Shown here: one piece after another, positions 12,306 to 23,672 of the stretch | Position numbering within the stretch: position 1 is the stretch's first letter | How the letters are laid out: the number at the start of each line of letters is the position of its first letter | From: Triatoma infestans | Taxonomy: Eukaryota; Arthropoda; Insecta; Hemiptera; Reduviidae | Assembly (NCBI GenBank): GCA_011037195.1 | Contig: JAAEAF010008042.1 | Coordinates: 1-64,000, forward strand | DNA length: 64,000 nucleotides | Reading direction: 5' to 3' | The notes under the pieces: model-generated | Told to the model about the DNA's origin: nothing | The model's input: only the letters and a program-made list of their open reading frames with translations | The model's database searches: none | Position numbers and translations under genes: made by a program

Positions 12306-12609
12306 CATCTGAAGATGGCAAACACCTAAAGTCTGTCAATGACCACAAATTGGTTACCATAAAAAAAAAAGTCTGATATTTTCCTGCTTTTCCGGGGACC
12401 TAACTACAAAAGGGATTGCTGACTAAGAATTAAAGTGTACTGAGTGAGGAACAACAATTAAACCTATTTTGGATTGGTCAGAAACTTTGGATATAGCTGA
12501 AGATATGATATTTGGAATACAATTCGATTGTTTCAGGCCTGCTTGATCCTTTGCTTTCAATTAACTTTGACAAAAAACAGAAAATATAAGTAAAGATAAT
12601 AAAATATTA

Positions 12610-12725
12610 TTAAAAAGCAAAAAAAAATTTGTATCACCAGTGATATTCGAACTATGCACATTGAAAGAAACACGTACACAATGTCTAGGCCTCTAGCCAC
12701 TGTTATCAGTTTCGTACACTAGATG
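12610..12725 (-). repeat. tRNA-derived SINE-like head
   Basis: On the minus strand, 'ctgataacagtggctagaggcctagacattg' resembles a D-arm/A-box region and 'catagttcgaatatcactg' resembles a B box (GTTCGAATC-like). A short oligo-T/A tract follows. 'ctgata' and 'tatcac' at the edges could pair as a remnant acceptor stem. It is too degenerate for a functional tRNA call. Confidence 0.35.
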
Positions 12726-14040
12726 TTCTCTTATTCAGTAATGAATTTCAAGAAGTCTTACACAATCTTGTTATTTTATTTTGTTTCTTTCTTTCTACTA
12801 TTCTTCTCACTTTTCCAGTCTATCATTCTTGGTTTTATGTATATTTGTAGAATTCTAGAAAAACAACAAAATTGGCTCATTAATTCCGTTTTATTTTACT
12901 TACCAATCTATGCCGCTCCAATTGTGACCAGAATTTTATCTCAATTGTAAATTGATTCTTTCAAATTCATCTAATACATACAATGTTGAATATATATTAG
13001 TTCATTTTCTGAGTAAAAAAAAAGAAATATTCCTTAGGGAGCGCACAATGGACGAGAGAAAAATTGTTTTCAATTTTCCAAACCAATATATAGTGTAAGT
13101 ATAAGATCCAAAGAAAAAAAAAAAATTGCGCGATCACTTTAAATTTTCCTTTTATATGAGGCATTTTCCTTTTTCTCGTTTCTTGATTGGTCTACAAAAT
13201 TGGATAATATGAATCATATCTACATGTAAAGTATATTTTCTTTTCAAAAATAAAATAAATATGATTGGTTGGTTTACCTATATATACATATATATCTATA
13301 TTTATATATATATATATATTGTATGATTTATTGGCCAATTGAATTCAGGGAGAATTTTCTCTCAATATACATATTATGTAATATATTCTCGTATCATTTC
13401 TTCAGATATATGTTCCTACAATTGTTTTGAATTGTATTTTTTATCGTATTAAATTATTATAGGAATCTATAAAAAATTGCGAATTGTTTTTTATTCGCAT
13501 CTTTTAAGAATTGTTCCTCTATTTTATACTTTGTTAAAACAAATGGAAACTGGAAAAAATAAAAAAATCTATAGATAACACTTTGACTGCCATCCTGATT
13601 TTTTTCAAATGAGTCAGATATATCACTTATTTGTTTTTCATTAAATCATTAGATAAAAAACAATTTTAAATAATATCTATTCTAGTTTATTAATTATTTT
13701 GCTATTATTTCCGTATTTTTCGCCGTGAAGGAATACCATGTGCGGCATGAAGATATATTTCTTCTATCAGTGCCACGTGTATATTTTTCGGTACATGATA
13801 AGCAAGTTAAGGTAGGCTTAATTCTATTCATTTATGAGTTACATTTTTCTACTACAATTGCTTAGCTCTATAATATTATAAATTCGAAGATGCATAATTG
13901 GTTACAAAAATTACAAGATAAACTTGAGTGTCAACTTACCATAAGGAAACAAACCAAATGCGAAGCTAATGAGTGATAAACCAATATTGTTCGTCTTTTT
14001 TAGAATGTTTATTTGACACTCATAATTTATTGAATGTACA
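12725..14040. other. A+T-rich non-coding stretch
   Basis: No recognisable gene or repeat copy apart from (TA)n near 13295-13319. Short open runs are compositional. Confidence 0.5.
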
Positions 14041-14430
14041 TATTTTTTACTTTCTCTTACTTCTAGTAAGAGGAAGTATTGTGATCTTGTCAAATTTTCG
14101 ATATCGAGTTTTCACCGGAAATGCACGTTTTTTCAGGACCTTTGCGTCAAAAAAAGTGGTTTCTATGTGTTTGTGTCCGTAGGTATTTGAACAGCATAAC
14201 TCAGAAACCTAAAAATCCCAGCAAGTTCAAACTTGACATTCCGTTTAGGTGTCAACACACGATCCAATAGTAAGTTATCTGTCAAAATTCCTCAACCGGA
14301 AGTACCACTTTACTGATTGGATTTTTCACTTTTTTTGCGATTTTCTTTAAAAACAGTAAATCAATTACACATGTTTATTTGTGTTTATTTGAAACCATTC
14401 TCAGGGATAATTCATTTTTTAAAGGACCTG
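14040..14430 (+). repeat. Dispersed repeat family copy
   Basis: It begins with the near-palindromic 'ctttctcttacttctagtaagaggaagt', then 'gatcttgtcaaattttcgatatcgagttttcaccggaaatgcacg', 'tcaggacctttgcgtc' and later 'tcctcaaccggaagtaccactttactga'. No protein is encoded. Confidence 0.7.
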
Positions 14431-14509
14431 TTTGGGGACTAATGGGATAATATTTTCCTCTTAAGTGCTATTTTCGTTTATTATACAATTTCTTTATCTA
14501 ATTAATATT

Positions 14510-15110
14510 TTAATTAAACTTAAATATGTGGCCAAAATTCTGGGTTTGAAAAAATAACAGAAGCCCCCTCAATCTTACTACGGGACCTTTCCTAAAAGTT
14601 CTTATCCACTCTCCTTTTTTTGATCTGAGGAAGGTTATCGGAATTGGGATGAGCCTTTTTTGAACATTCTTTAGCAAGCCTTTTGCTTGGTCATTTCCAA
14701 ACATATCACAATGAGCCGGTATATACTGGAAGATGATATCAATTTCAGAGGCTGCAAAGCGTATTTGGCATTCAAGTACTTTCTGGAGATGATAAGTCAC
14801 TGGATCGGTCACGCCAGAGATGATACCCGGTTATTCACCAAACATCACTACCTTCTTTTCGGGTCTTTCTTTTAGGGCTTTTAATGCCAGTTCTACAGCC
14901 TTCACCACTCTCGAGTTAAAGCCTGGCCCTTCCTCTGGTCCGATACTCTCAAAAGACTTACGGTAAATTCCAGCCCGCTGTTTATTCTAGCGCCTTCAGC
15001 AGGGTCATCTGTATGTACGTGCATTCAAGGAGTTGAAGGGTGCGTTTCATTAAAGATTTTCAAGGCCCGGATCTTAAGTTCGTTTAGGAGCACATTGCTT
15101 TTCTACTCTT
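14510..15110 (-). pseudogene. LINE RNase H domain remnant
   Basis: The minus strand reads GIYRKSFESIGPEEGPGFNS, then RVVKAVELALKALKERPEKK and VVMFGE before a stop; beyond it the same strand continues with YHLQKVLECQ and IIFQYIPAHCDMFGNDQAKG. The last block is the 'W.PAHcG..GNe.AD' motif of LINE-encoded RNase H, with the Asp retained. The internal stop and loss of the flanking RT make it a pseudogene. Confidence 0.75.
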
Positions 15111-15119
15111 GCACAATTT

Positions 15120-17830
15120 TTAGGTAACCAGCGACCACTTTCCATTTAATGGAAATCTTTTCTTGATTTAAAACTTAATTTTATTCATTTTTTGAATTTT
15201 TCAGATATAGGACATGTAATGTTATGGTGTGGATGTGTGTAGGTAGCTTGTGGCGTGAGCGTTTTAGCGTAAAGGGCTTTTGTTTGTTTGAAATAGAATA
15301 TAAGAATATAATCAAGAAAACTCCACTGATTATAAAATAAATATATTTTCTAACTGAATTTAAATAGCTTTATAATATCGCAGCGATTAAGTATAAATCA
15401 ATTAATTAATCTAGATTAAATGCTAAACTCTTATGTTTTAACTTATAACTGGCAATGATTTGAAGAGGGCGATTCCTGAAGTGTTCTGGCTTTGAAGGCT
15501 GAGTTTAGACTATCTTTTTTGAACTGAACTATTTGAAAGCTATGGCAGACTCTATTCTTTGGAATTGCTCTCTCTCTCTAGCGGGGGAATTTACTTTTAC
15601 AAATGGTTTCTCCTAACGGGATTTTGTGCCTTTGTTTTCCTATTTGCTGTGATCCTAATTTACAGTACCTGGCACTAAAGTACACTCTTTTTGAAGGTAA
15701 TTTCACAGCACTAAAATAATTATAAAATATTAACAAAATTAGTTAAATTATTTTTAAAAACTATTATTTTTCATTTCGTACTTCCACTACAGACACTTGT
15801 ACTCTAATGTCTTGCTGTGGTCGGTTTAAAGTCCTTCTAATATTTTAAGTTCAATATCTGAAAACTTTAAATATCAAAATTTATTATTTAAATATTTTTC
15901 CACATTTTTGCTGTTTTATTCTTAATTAAATTATTATTATTTAAAATTAGAATTCGTTTTTGTATGAATTTATAAATGCTAAATTATACGATAAAAGGGA
16001 TTTGATGTTTATATGGGATTTTAGTTTCCAACATATTCCTAAATTTAAATCTATGTTTAGTAATTTATTTAGTAATATATTTTATTCAATATTAATCAAA
16101 TTCAATAAATAAATGTTGAATAATATTCCATTCAGAGATAAAATAAAAATTTATTCCCAATAGAGTAGAGCTTTTAGTAATATTATTTTCACATTCCTTA
16201 TTTATTTTGTTTAATTATAAATTTTCAGTTAATTGAGTACTCTACTGAATTGAAAACTTTGATTTTTACTTTATAAATATCCGTTAGGGGTTAATTGAAT
16301 ATTAAATTTGTTTCTTTAGTTTAAAAACACAAACTTTATAATTATAATACAAAATATTTATGTTTCCATAAAAATATATTTCAAGGACAATTTGATCCGA
16401 CAGCACGATTGTGAAAATAAAATAGAAATAAACTATCAGTTTGAACAAAATAGAGCGGAAAATACATCACCCCCTCTTTTTGCCTCCCCCTTTTAGCTTC
16501 CTTTATAAAATCTTTTATAAAATAATAGATTTGCTTTTCCCCAAAGTTTGTATCAAGGTGGCGAGGTTTAAGTTAGGCAGATTGATTTAGTATCTGAAGG
16601 ATTATATTTATGGTGCTTCGAAATGTTAATTAATATAATTAGTTCTGTTTCAACGCGTAATGAATTAATCTTCTAGATTGTAATAGTAGATACACAAGAA
16701 AGCCATGTCTCAAGTTATTCTTGGGCGAATAATTAATTGGATAGAACTACTATCCAACTTTTGTGTCTCTACTTAAAAAACACAAAACAATTGTAAACAA
16801 GTTGTAGTGGAAATTGGGTGCAAATAAAAAAAAAAAATTAAATCTATACATCATGCTTATATCTACGTCAGTAAACAACGAATTTGTTAACTTATTATTT
16901 CACCCAATTTCTATTGGGAGAAAGTTGAAATAAAGAATAGTTAAGTTTTGTGGCATACATGATTTTGATGGCAGGGAAATTTGACTTAATCATTATGTTA
17001 CGTCATAACCAGGATTTACTTCTCGTATAAATCTTTGTAGGAACCTTCAAAATTTCACTTGTTTTTATTTATGTCTCCAATAAACGTAAATTTTACGTTC
17101 TACGTTTAGATCTACAAAACAGTGCAACAATCACATGTGATATGATGATCTTATAGGCCACATTCATGAAAAACACCCAAGTTTTCCGGGTTGCAACCGC
17201 GTCAGTGGTTTGCTAGAAACCGACGTTTCGCCCATATTGCAACGATCCAGATGAAGGGCTTTTCAAGGTAATTGAAGTGTTTTTTTCAAGTACACGAGAG
17301 TTTATTTCTTTTGAAACAAAAATAAAATTCCCATAAAAAAATTTAATAAATATAAATAATAAATTTTCAGTTCTGCTGGTTACCGGTCCTCATAAATTCC
17401 AGCTACAAAGTCGATCCGCTGCAATACTATTCAAGGATATAGTTATAGTTATCCCCTCTAAACAGGGGTATTAGGAGATTTTTCTACAGCAAATCTCAGG
17501 ATTTAAATATAAAAAAATTCTCTTTTTACCGTGTTGGAATTTGTAATATGTATTTAGCTTCTCTCAATATTATAAAATGCTGAATCAACTCTACACGCTA
17601 TAAAAATAGCGTGTAATTATAGATCTTTATATAGAGTATTTGGTGTACTACCTAGTTTACAAGGAAATCGTTGGATCAATTTTCAAAAAAAGTGGAATAG
17701 CTGGAAAAAGCTATTCAGTAAAATGGCGGTAATTCAGTTCACTAATTTTCTTACACATGAAATATTAAAAAATCATTTAATTACCTTGTAAAAGAACAAA
17801 CGGTTTATGAAAATAATTATATTTTACATT
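15120..17830. other. A+T-rich non-coding stretch
   Basis: The only structured element I see is the hammerhead/Penelope-like motif relative at about 17176-17262. The rest is A/T-rich sequence without codon structure. Confidence 0.5.
17176..17262 (-). repeat. Hammerhead-like / Penelope-type motif, copy 2 (degenerate)
   Basis: The minus strand carries 'gggcgaaacgtcggtttctagcaaaccactgacgcggttgc', clearly homologous to the segment at 2165-2252. The CTGATGA box seen there is lost here. Confidence 0.45.
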
Positions 17831-17929
17831 GAATATGTGATGTGATGGCAAGAAGAAAGAAGATATAATTTTTAAATAATGAATAAATCTAAAAATTATA
17901 ACTAGTGGTTCCAGCCAGCCGCTATCTGC

Positions 17930-18095
17930 AGGTCAAGAACCGCGGCAAAACCCTTTCAAACAGGGGTCAATACACAGGTAAAAGAACCGCCGGCAAAACC
18001 CTTTCAAACAGGGGTCAATATACAGTCAAGGGAACCGCCGCAACACCTGGCCTGTATTCCTTTCATACAAGGGTCAATGTACACTCAAGAGGCCA
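17930..18095 (+). repeat. Minisatellite in left arm, about 48-bp units
   Basis: Successive units share 'gaaccgc(c)ggcaaaaccctt', 'tcaaacaggggtcaatac' and 'acagt'; the last unit is longer and variant ('cctttcatacaagggtcaatgtacactcaag'). The right arm (20300-20520, inverted) has one more unit than the left, so the arms have diverged in copy number. Confidence 0.75.
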
Positions 18096-18139
18096 CCTGC
18101 CACCATCTGTTAACAAGCATCGCCACCCCGGCCAAAAAC

Positions 18140-18433
18140 AGCCTTTGTTAATTACCGAAGTCAATATACTACGAGAGATGTCTTAGTGTGGCACGTACTT
18201 ACACATCAACCGATGTGTGAGTGATGTAAATATAAACGTCGCTCCACTGGAGGAGGGGATCAGTATACATCAGTTCACAACCAGTACGAGATCAGTCGTA
18301 CATCAGTTATACCCACGTCAGTTCCGGGATATCAGTCACAAATCAGTATCACATCAGTTACACCTCAGTTATCAAGCAGTTAAGTTTCACACATCGCGAG
18401 CGCGTCCCTATTCAAGGTTTTAAACACTATTTC
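18140..18433 (+). repeat. LTR-like promoter block, left copy
   Basis: It contains 'gatgtcttagtgtggcacgtacttacacatc', a TATAAA box at 18231-18236, a series of short 'catcagt' repeats and 'cacatcgcgagcgcgtccct'. Its inverted copy is at 18656-18965. The layout (TATA box, CAGT-rich leader) is like the U3/R region of the LTRs in this window, but no matching direct copy or internal retroviral region is present. Confidence 0.5.
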
Positions 18434-18655
18434 AACAGATGTATTGGAATCAGATGTCTTGGTATCGGGAGTTGAAGTGAGGAGTAAGTGTTGTTAGTAG
18501 AGAGTTTTAGAGAATTGTTATTCGAAATACGTACCACTGATTTAAGAAAATAAACTATATTTTAACAAATAATTTAAAGTGTTTTGAAATAGATAAACTA
18601 AGATGCACAATTGTAAATGAATATAAGAATTATGAAATGATTAATAAATATTAGA

Positions 18656-18965
18656 GAAATAGTGTTTAAAACCTTGAATAGGGACGCGCTCGCGATGTGT
18701 GAAACTTAACTGCTTGATAACTCGAACTGACGTGAACTGCTGTCTAACTGACTGATGAATACTCGTGTATATCTGATTTGTAACTGATGGAATACTCGTG
18801 TGTAACTCATGTGACTGATCCTCTCCTCCGGTGGGTGGAGCGACGTTTATATTTGCATCACTCACACATCGGCTGATGTGTAAGTACGTGCCACACTAAG
18901 ACATCTCGCGTAGTATATTGACCTTAGGGGAGGTCGGTCCGGGGTGGCGACAGATTGTTACACCC
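18656..18965 (-). repeat. LTR-like promoter block, inverted right copy
   Basis: This is the reverse complement of the block at 18140-18433, with a TATAAA box at 18851-18846 on the minus strand and the same 'cgcgagcgcgtccct' segment. Transcription from the two TATA boxes would converge across a 222-nt central spacer (18434-18655), which contains AATAAA at 18549-18554. Confidence 0.5.
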
Positions 18966-20294
18966 CAAATCCTTTGGGGCGGACAACAGTTGCCTTGACC
19001 AGCTCAGGGAGAAGGGGGGTAAGCTAGAATGGGGAAAAAAAAAGAAGGAAAATACCAGCTAGAGGAAGATAATTTTGAATAACACTGGCACTGGGTGGAG
19101 AAAGACAAAAATAAACCAATAGTGCTTCAGTAATGCTGAATTAAAAAGGAAAATAGCAAAATAAAAATAAAAACGGGCGAAATATTTAGAAATAATAATT
19201 AAAAAAAATTTAAAAAAAGTAAGTGATTGGTGAGCGTCGAACTTGTAAAGTTAACGGCCGTAGGCCGACATCCTAACCATTACACTACCTGTGTGTTGCG
19301 GTTATAGCATCTCTCCAGCAACTATACCAGCTATATCTCTCTTCCACGTGGAGCACTGATAGCAACTTCTCATCTAGGTTATACTGGTTCCCTTACACTC
19401 GAACAATAGTTAGGAAAATAATATCCACTTTAAAACAACCTTAATAGAATACAATATTTATTTACAATAAAGAAAACACAAAATAAAAGACATCCAATCT
19501 GGGAAATACAAAAACAAAACCATAAACTAATGTTAACAAAACGAAAAAGAGTACTTCTAAAATACGGCCAACGCTCCACTCTTCTTTTAAAATTAAATAA
19601 ACTAATCTTAATTTTATATTATACACAAAAAAAGGAGGTAAGGAATACAATAAAGGTTGCGCAGATAACTTAAAAAAAGAAAGAAAAAGAGTTAAGTTAG
19701 TTCATAAATTTCAGTTGTAATGGTCACACCTTTCCAACACCAGGCCTGGGTTTCACTTTAATTTTTTTTGATGAGGTTCACACACTACAAATGACCCACC
19801 TTTTTGGGGTTTCAGAGTCCTGGCCCCTCCTCAGCTTAATCCGGTTAACCGCAAAAATTAATATTCTTCTGAGGTTGCCAAATTTTTCGTCTTTTCTCGA
19901 CTCTGAACACTTATCACTTGGTCGTCTCTCTCTGATCTGACCTTGACTCCCTTATTGCCAGCTGATGTCCCCCTCTTCCATCATGCCCTCCTCCACTCTT
20001 CACTCCATCCATGCTTCGTCCGTCTGCTGCTGCTACCTGCTGCCTTGACTTATAACTAACTAACCTAGACCTAATTAACTACAATAAATCTACCTTAATT
20101 TCTACTTCCTACTTCTCTACGATTATTCTAACTTAAACCTAAACTTACCCTAACTTACTAGCTACATCACTAACCTATTACCTACTAATTAAGCCTTACA
20201 AATATCCTAAAAAGAGAGGCAGAGCAGGCGTAGCTGCCGGAGAGAGCACTCATACTTTAAACGCCTTTTTTTTTCCTTTTTTTTTCCGTAGCAA
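18966..20294. other. Segment inserted in the right arm of the palindrome
   Basis: It begins with 'tgttacaccccaaatcctttggggcgg', which contains the short palindrome ccccaaatcctttgggg and looks like an LTR start. It has no counterpart in the left arm. It contains the tRNA-like piece at 19225-19298 and a long pyrimidine-rich stretch (20040-20180). No open frame with a known domain was found. Possibly an LTR-element remnant. Confidence 0.35.
19225..19298 (-). other. tRNA-like pseudogene fragment
   Basis: Minus strand: 'gtagtgtaatggttaggatg' (D-arm/A-box type) is followed by 'tcggcctacggccg', an anticodon-stem-like hairpin, and 'acaagttcgacgctcacc' (B-box-like). The acceptor stem cannot be paired, so I do not call a functional tRNA. 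It could be a SINE head. Confidence 0.35.
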
Positions 20295-20599
20295 GATGAT
20301 AGCCAGGTGGCCTCTTGAGTGTACATTGACCCTTGTATGAAGGAAATACAGGCCATGTGTACATTGACCCTTGTATGAAAGGGTTTTGCCGGCGGCGGTT
20401 CTTTTAACTGTGTATTGACCCCTGTTTGAAAGGGTTTTGCCGGCGGTTCTTTTGACTGTATATCGACCCCTGTTTGAAAGGATTTTGCCGCGGTTCTTGA
20501 CCTGCAGATAGAGGCTGGCTGGAACCACTAGTTATAATTTTTAGATTTATTTATTATTTAAAAATTATATCTTCTTTCTTCTTGCCATCACATCACAAA

Positions 20600-22845
20600 T
20601 AATAGAAAATTTTGTTGTTATTTACAATATACATATTTTTATTATATTACAAAATGTTGGTGAAGATTAGGTAATCATATATATTTACAAGTATCTACTA
20701 TTGTGTGCTTACGAATATTTATCATTCTCCCCACCATCGGCAATATTTGTATTAAAGACAACTATGCGTTAAGTACAAAATCCAAATTTTTGTACGTAAA
20801 ATTGCATGAGATAAAATTGTACGCGAAATTTAAATTGTTGAACTAGGTTTTGCAGATGCTGTTTGTTGACAAGCAAAAAAATTTCGTATCATTGAAGATT
20901 ATAATGAGGATATGAAGAATCCTGTCAGTGGTTCGTAACCTCATTTTTTTTATTATTATTATTACAATTCACAGAAATGAGAAGAAAATCTTATAAAAAA
21001 CTTTAAAACTCTTTTTTAAATGTTTCTCAAGTTTCTCATCAGTAGAAAGATTCATTGAAAATGGCCTAAATGTTGTTGGATTTGTTAGAGGCAGAGAGAG
21101 AGACTTGTACTACATAAAATAAACTCAATTACTGAATAAAAGTGTATCTGATTGGTTTATTTCATTAGAAATTTCTTGTGTTATTGTTCGGTCATGTTTA
21201 CAATGACTGCGAATAGTGGGTGGGCGGGAGAATAGGAGGAAGGCATAGGACTAAACTTAAATGAATTTAAATTTGTTGGTTGGTTTATTTAAAGAAAGAG
21301 AAATGACAACTGAAATCAATAAAAGTGAGTTCAGGATTTTATTGAACAATCATTAGGATTTAATTATTTAATAAATCATATAATTGCACACTATTCCAGT
21401 AAGAGGAAAAGTAGTAAACTGATTACGTTTGACTATCATTGGGGACAGAGACCAGGTAAATTTTTTTTTATTATTATTATTTAAGGCACGTCAACATCTA
21501 TAGTCATTGGCACCCGGATCCTTCTCAGTGCACTGCCGGTCCCGGGCAGTGTTCTCTAGCTACAGACAACACTGCCCATCACCGACAGTGAGCTGTAGAG
21601 GCTTTTAGGAAGTTTCTAGGAAGATATTTAAGGATACATTCCTTGTTACAGAGATTAGTCATATCTATTTTATACATAAACAAATATCAATTAAATCCTG
21701 CAATATATAAAAATATAAAATAATATTAATAATAGAAATACATTATCTTCAACAAAGCAGAATAAAAATATTTTCTACTTTTAGACATCAAAAAAAAAGT
21801 TATAATACGTTAATGCCAAAGTTGTAAATATTGAAACAACCTGTTTTAGACTAGACAGACATTAATTTGAACAACTGCTGTTCTCTCGTAATATTTGAAA
21901 ACATAGCTAAATTAATTATGTATTCTAATCCGATACTACTATAAATTGGACAGCATTAATAAATAAATAAATGAATACGTATTGTAAATTCAGTTAACCA
22001 GAACATTATTTTACGAAAATCTATTTCATCAATTTTATTTATTTATTTATTTTTTGCAATTGTCACCAAAACGGCTCCATAGAATTTTTTCATGACGTTT
22101 ATTTGTAGATAATGGAAATAAGATGTGAATTTTCACTACAGCAAAACAAAAGCATCATTTATTCCAAATTTTTGTATCTACAGCACTACAGATGCTACGT
22201 ACTGAGGAATCTGTCACACCTGTGTAAATGTAGCGTACAAATGTGCTGCCAGAAAGCAACTACATCTTCTTCTATAAAAAATAAAAAAAAAAAATAAAAA
22301 ATGGACCAGATTCAGAGTCCAAATGAGTCTTCAACAAATAGATGGAAAAAAGTTATCTTCAAAGAGACATGAAGTCTAGTAGAAGTCTTAAAGCGATCAA
22401 CAGAACAAGCAGCAGGTCTCACCAGCAAAATACCAAGACATTGCCTTCGATAAATGCTATCGTAATGCTTGACGCTCATTCGTCTAAATCTACTCTTTAC
22501 TAAATCCTATCACTAACTAAAATGGCTAACTATATTGCTAGTTAACAGTTTTAATTAGAGTGTCTTCATTTCCACAAATCTACACTAACATCTCCAACCA
22601 TTCAATGTTCTTAGTATCACCAAACTTGTTATACTTATTAAACACTTTCATAAGTAACATTTGTCCGAAAATATTGATTTTAGCGGGACACTGACTAAGC
22701 TGTGATGTAATGCTTCCCTCCTGGCGTGTTGGCGGAAGTTTGCTTGACTTGACAGCTCAAAGTTTTCAACATCGTTTAAGTTCTGGCATTCGCTATCAAA
22801 TCTGCTACTAATATGTAGCTCCACAATTTTCTCCCTCTATGCTAG
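20600..22845. other. A+T-rich non-coding stretch with one SINE-like repeat
   Basis: Apart from the repeat at 21470-21680, I see only simple A/T-rich sequence, including (taaa)n-type tracts near 21958-21975 and 22035-22050. Confidence 0.45.
21470..21680 (+). repeat. Dispersed repeat with G+C-rich hairpin, copy 1
   Basis: After a (tta)n tract it carries 'cggatccttctcagtgcactgcc', 'gggcagtgttctctagctacagacaacactgcccatcac' and 'gacagtgagctgtagaggctttt'. A second copy in the same orientation is at 45595-45775. The segment 'cactgccggtcccgggcagtg' can form a hairpin, and 'acactgcccatcac ... gacagtg' a second. No RT is encoded; it may be a SINE. Confidence 0.6.
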
Positions 22846-23117
22846 TGTAGGGGTAGTGAACCCCCACCACTCATCCACACTGGCGAGTGAACCCCCACCA
22901 CGCATCAGAGAGAAAGAGCCCCTCTCGAGAGAGAGGAGAGGAGAGGCCAGTTGGATATATATACGAGAGACAGAGTCAAAAAAAAGGACATTCTGATCAC
23001 AGTCTCACACTTGAATTGTACACAAATGTTTAGCCACGTCAGTCAGTCTGTTCAGTTCTTGTAGTGTAAAGTATACAGTCCTTGGCAGTCAGTCATATAC
23101 ATATATATCAATTATAT
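22846..23117 (+). mobile_element. Older LTR-like sequence, left part (split by the Gypsy insertion)
   Basis: It starts TGTAGGGG and contains 'tgaacccccaccac' repeated twice, a 'gatatatatacgagagac' TATA-like box and a leader rich in 'cagtcagt' motifs. After the 6.6-kb Gypsy insertion the sequence resumes at 29762 and reaches 'ctcctcctaca' at 29816, so the rejoined unit would begin TGTAGG and end CCTACA, as LTRs do. No flanking duplication was found. Confidence 0.4.
23114..23117. repeat. Target-site duplication ATAT (left)
   Basis: ATAT immediately precedes the 5' LTR and recurs at 29762-29765 immediately after the 3' LTR. Metaviridae integrases usually duplicate 4-6 bp. The local sequence is A/T-rich, so the match alone is weak, but it sits exactly at both LTR edges. 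Confidence 0.7.
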
Positions 23118-23351
23118 TGTTGCAAGCAGGCGAGAGGTTCGGGGCGGCTGGGGCCAGGCGCCCGGTAGAGTTGGAGTGGGGCAAGTAGGTGGGTGGAAGT
23201 GTCTCGACTAGCCGAGGGCGGGCTGAAGCTTGTGGAAGGGTCTAGGCCAGTACCGGCCAGGCGCCCGGTAGAGTTGGAGTGGGGACGTGTCTCGACTGGC
23301 CGAGGGCGGGCTAGATGCGTGTGGAAGGGTCTAGGCCTGCCCACCCCAGCG

Positions 23352-23359
23352 TATATAAA
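23352..23359 (+). promoter_or_regulatory. TATA box of the 5' LTR
   Basis: TATATAAA, followed by a G+C-rich initiator region. It is identically placed in the 3' LTR (about 29440-29447). The role is inferred from sequence and position. Confidence 0.7.
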
Positions 23360-23598
23360 TGAGCCGGCGTGCAGTCCAACAGCAGTTCTTTGGACGCAGG
23401 GCTATCTGCGAGCGTGTTTACATCAGTGATAATTCAAGTGTGACAGGGTGGATACTATTGTGACAGTTTAGGATAGTTTAGTGAATATTTTAATAGAATT
23501 AGTTTAGTTAAGTGAATAGTCTAGTGAATATTTTAATAGAGCTAGTAGTTAAGTGAATAGTTTAGTGAACTATAATAAGCGTTTTAAATTAGTGTTAA

Positions 23599-23604
23599 AA
23601 TAAA
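23599..23604 (+). promoter_or_regulatory. Polyadenylation signal in the LTR
   Basis: AATAAA located about 70 bp before the LTR end. The equivalent hexamer in the 3' LTR is at 29690-29695, where it would direct 3' processing of the element's transcript. Confidence 0.65.
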
Positions 23605-23672
23605 GACGAGTCTAGTAGATATTGTGTTACTTATTTATTTCCTAGTCTGACCTACAACGAACTAGTAACAAT

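Larger units (their letters stand above)
17836..20597. mobile_element. Large palindromic element, outer inverted repeats with AATA flanks
   Basis: The left arm from 17836 (tgtgatgtgatggcaagaag) recurs in reverse complement ending at 20597. Similarity continues through a tandem-repeat zone (17930-18090, matched by 20300-20520) containing about 48-bp units 'aaaaccctttcaaacagggg ... aagaaccgcc'. AATA lies immediately outside both ends (17832-17835 and 20598-20601). A second inverted pair lies further in: about 18140-18433 and 18656-18965. The right arm is split by about 1.3 kb (18966-20294) with no left-arm counterpart, so this looks like a palindrome with a later insertion. No transposase or RT was recognised. 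It could be an inverted pair of LTRs, a foldback element or a large MITE. Confidence 0.65.
23118..23670 (+). repeat. 5' LTR (553 bp)
   Basis: It begins TGTTGCAAGC and ends CTAGTAACA, with TGTT/AACA inverted tips. TATATAAA lies at 23352-23359, so transcription probably starts about 30 bp downstream; AATAAA is at 23599-23604. Within the LTR a segment of about 100 bp starting 'ggccaggcgcccggtagag' is duplicated (near 23151 and 23255). Compared with the 3' LTR it lacks two bases in the 'gctagtttagttaag' segment and one base in the first 'gggcgggct' neighbourhood. Confidence 0.95.

Noticed and set aside
17905..18186. 93-codon plus-strand open run (and its mirror at 20250-20528)
   Set aside because: It translates a minisatellite of about 48-bp units (a multiple of three), so openness is a by-product of the repeat length.
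19225..19298. Functional tRNA gene
   Set aside because: D-arm-like and B-box-like parts are visible, but the acceptor stem cannot be paired and the T-arm is poor. Listed only as a tRNA-like fragment.
23108..23344. Open runs on both strands across the 5' LTR (and the equivalent in the 3' LTR)
   Set aside because: They arise from the G+C-rich duplicated LTR segment, have Pro/Arg-rich low-complexity content, and lie in regulatory LTR sequence.
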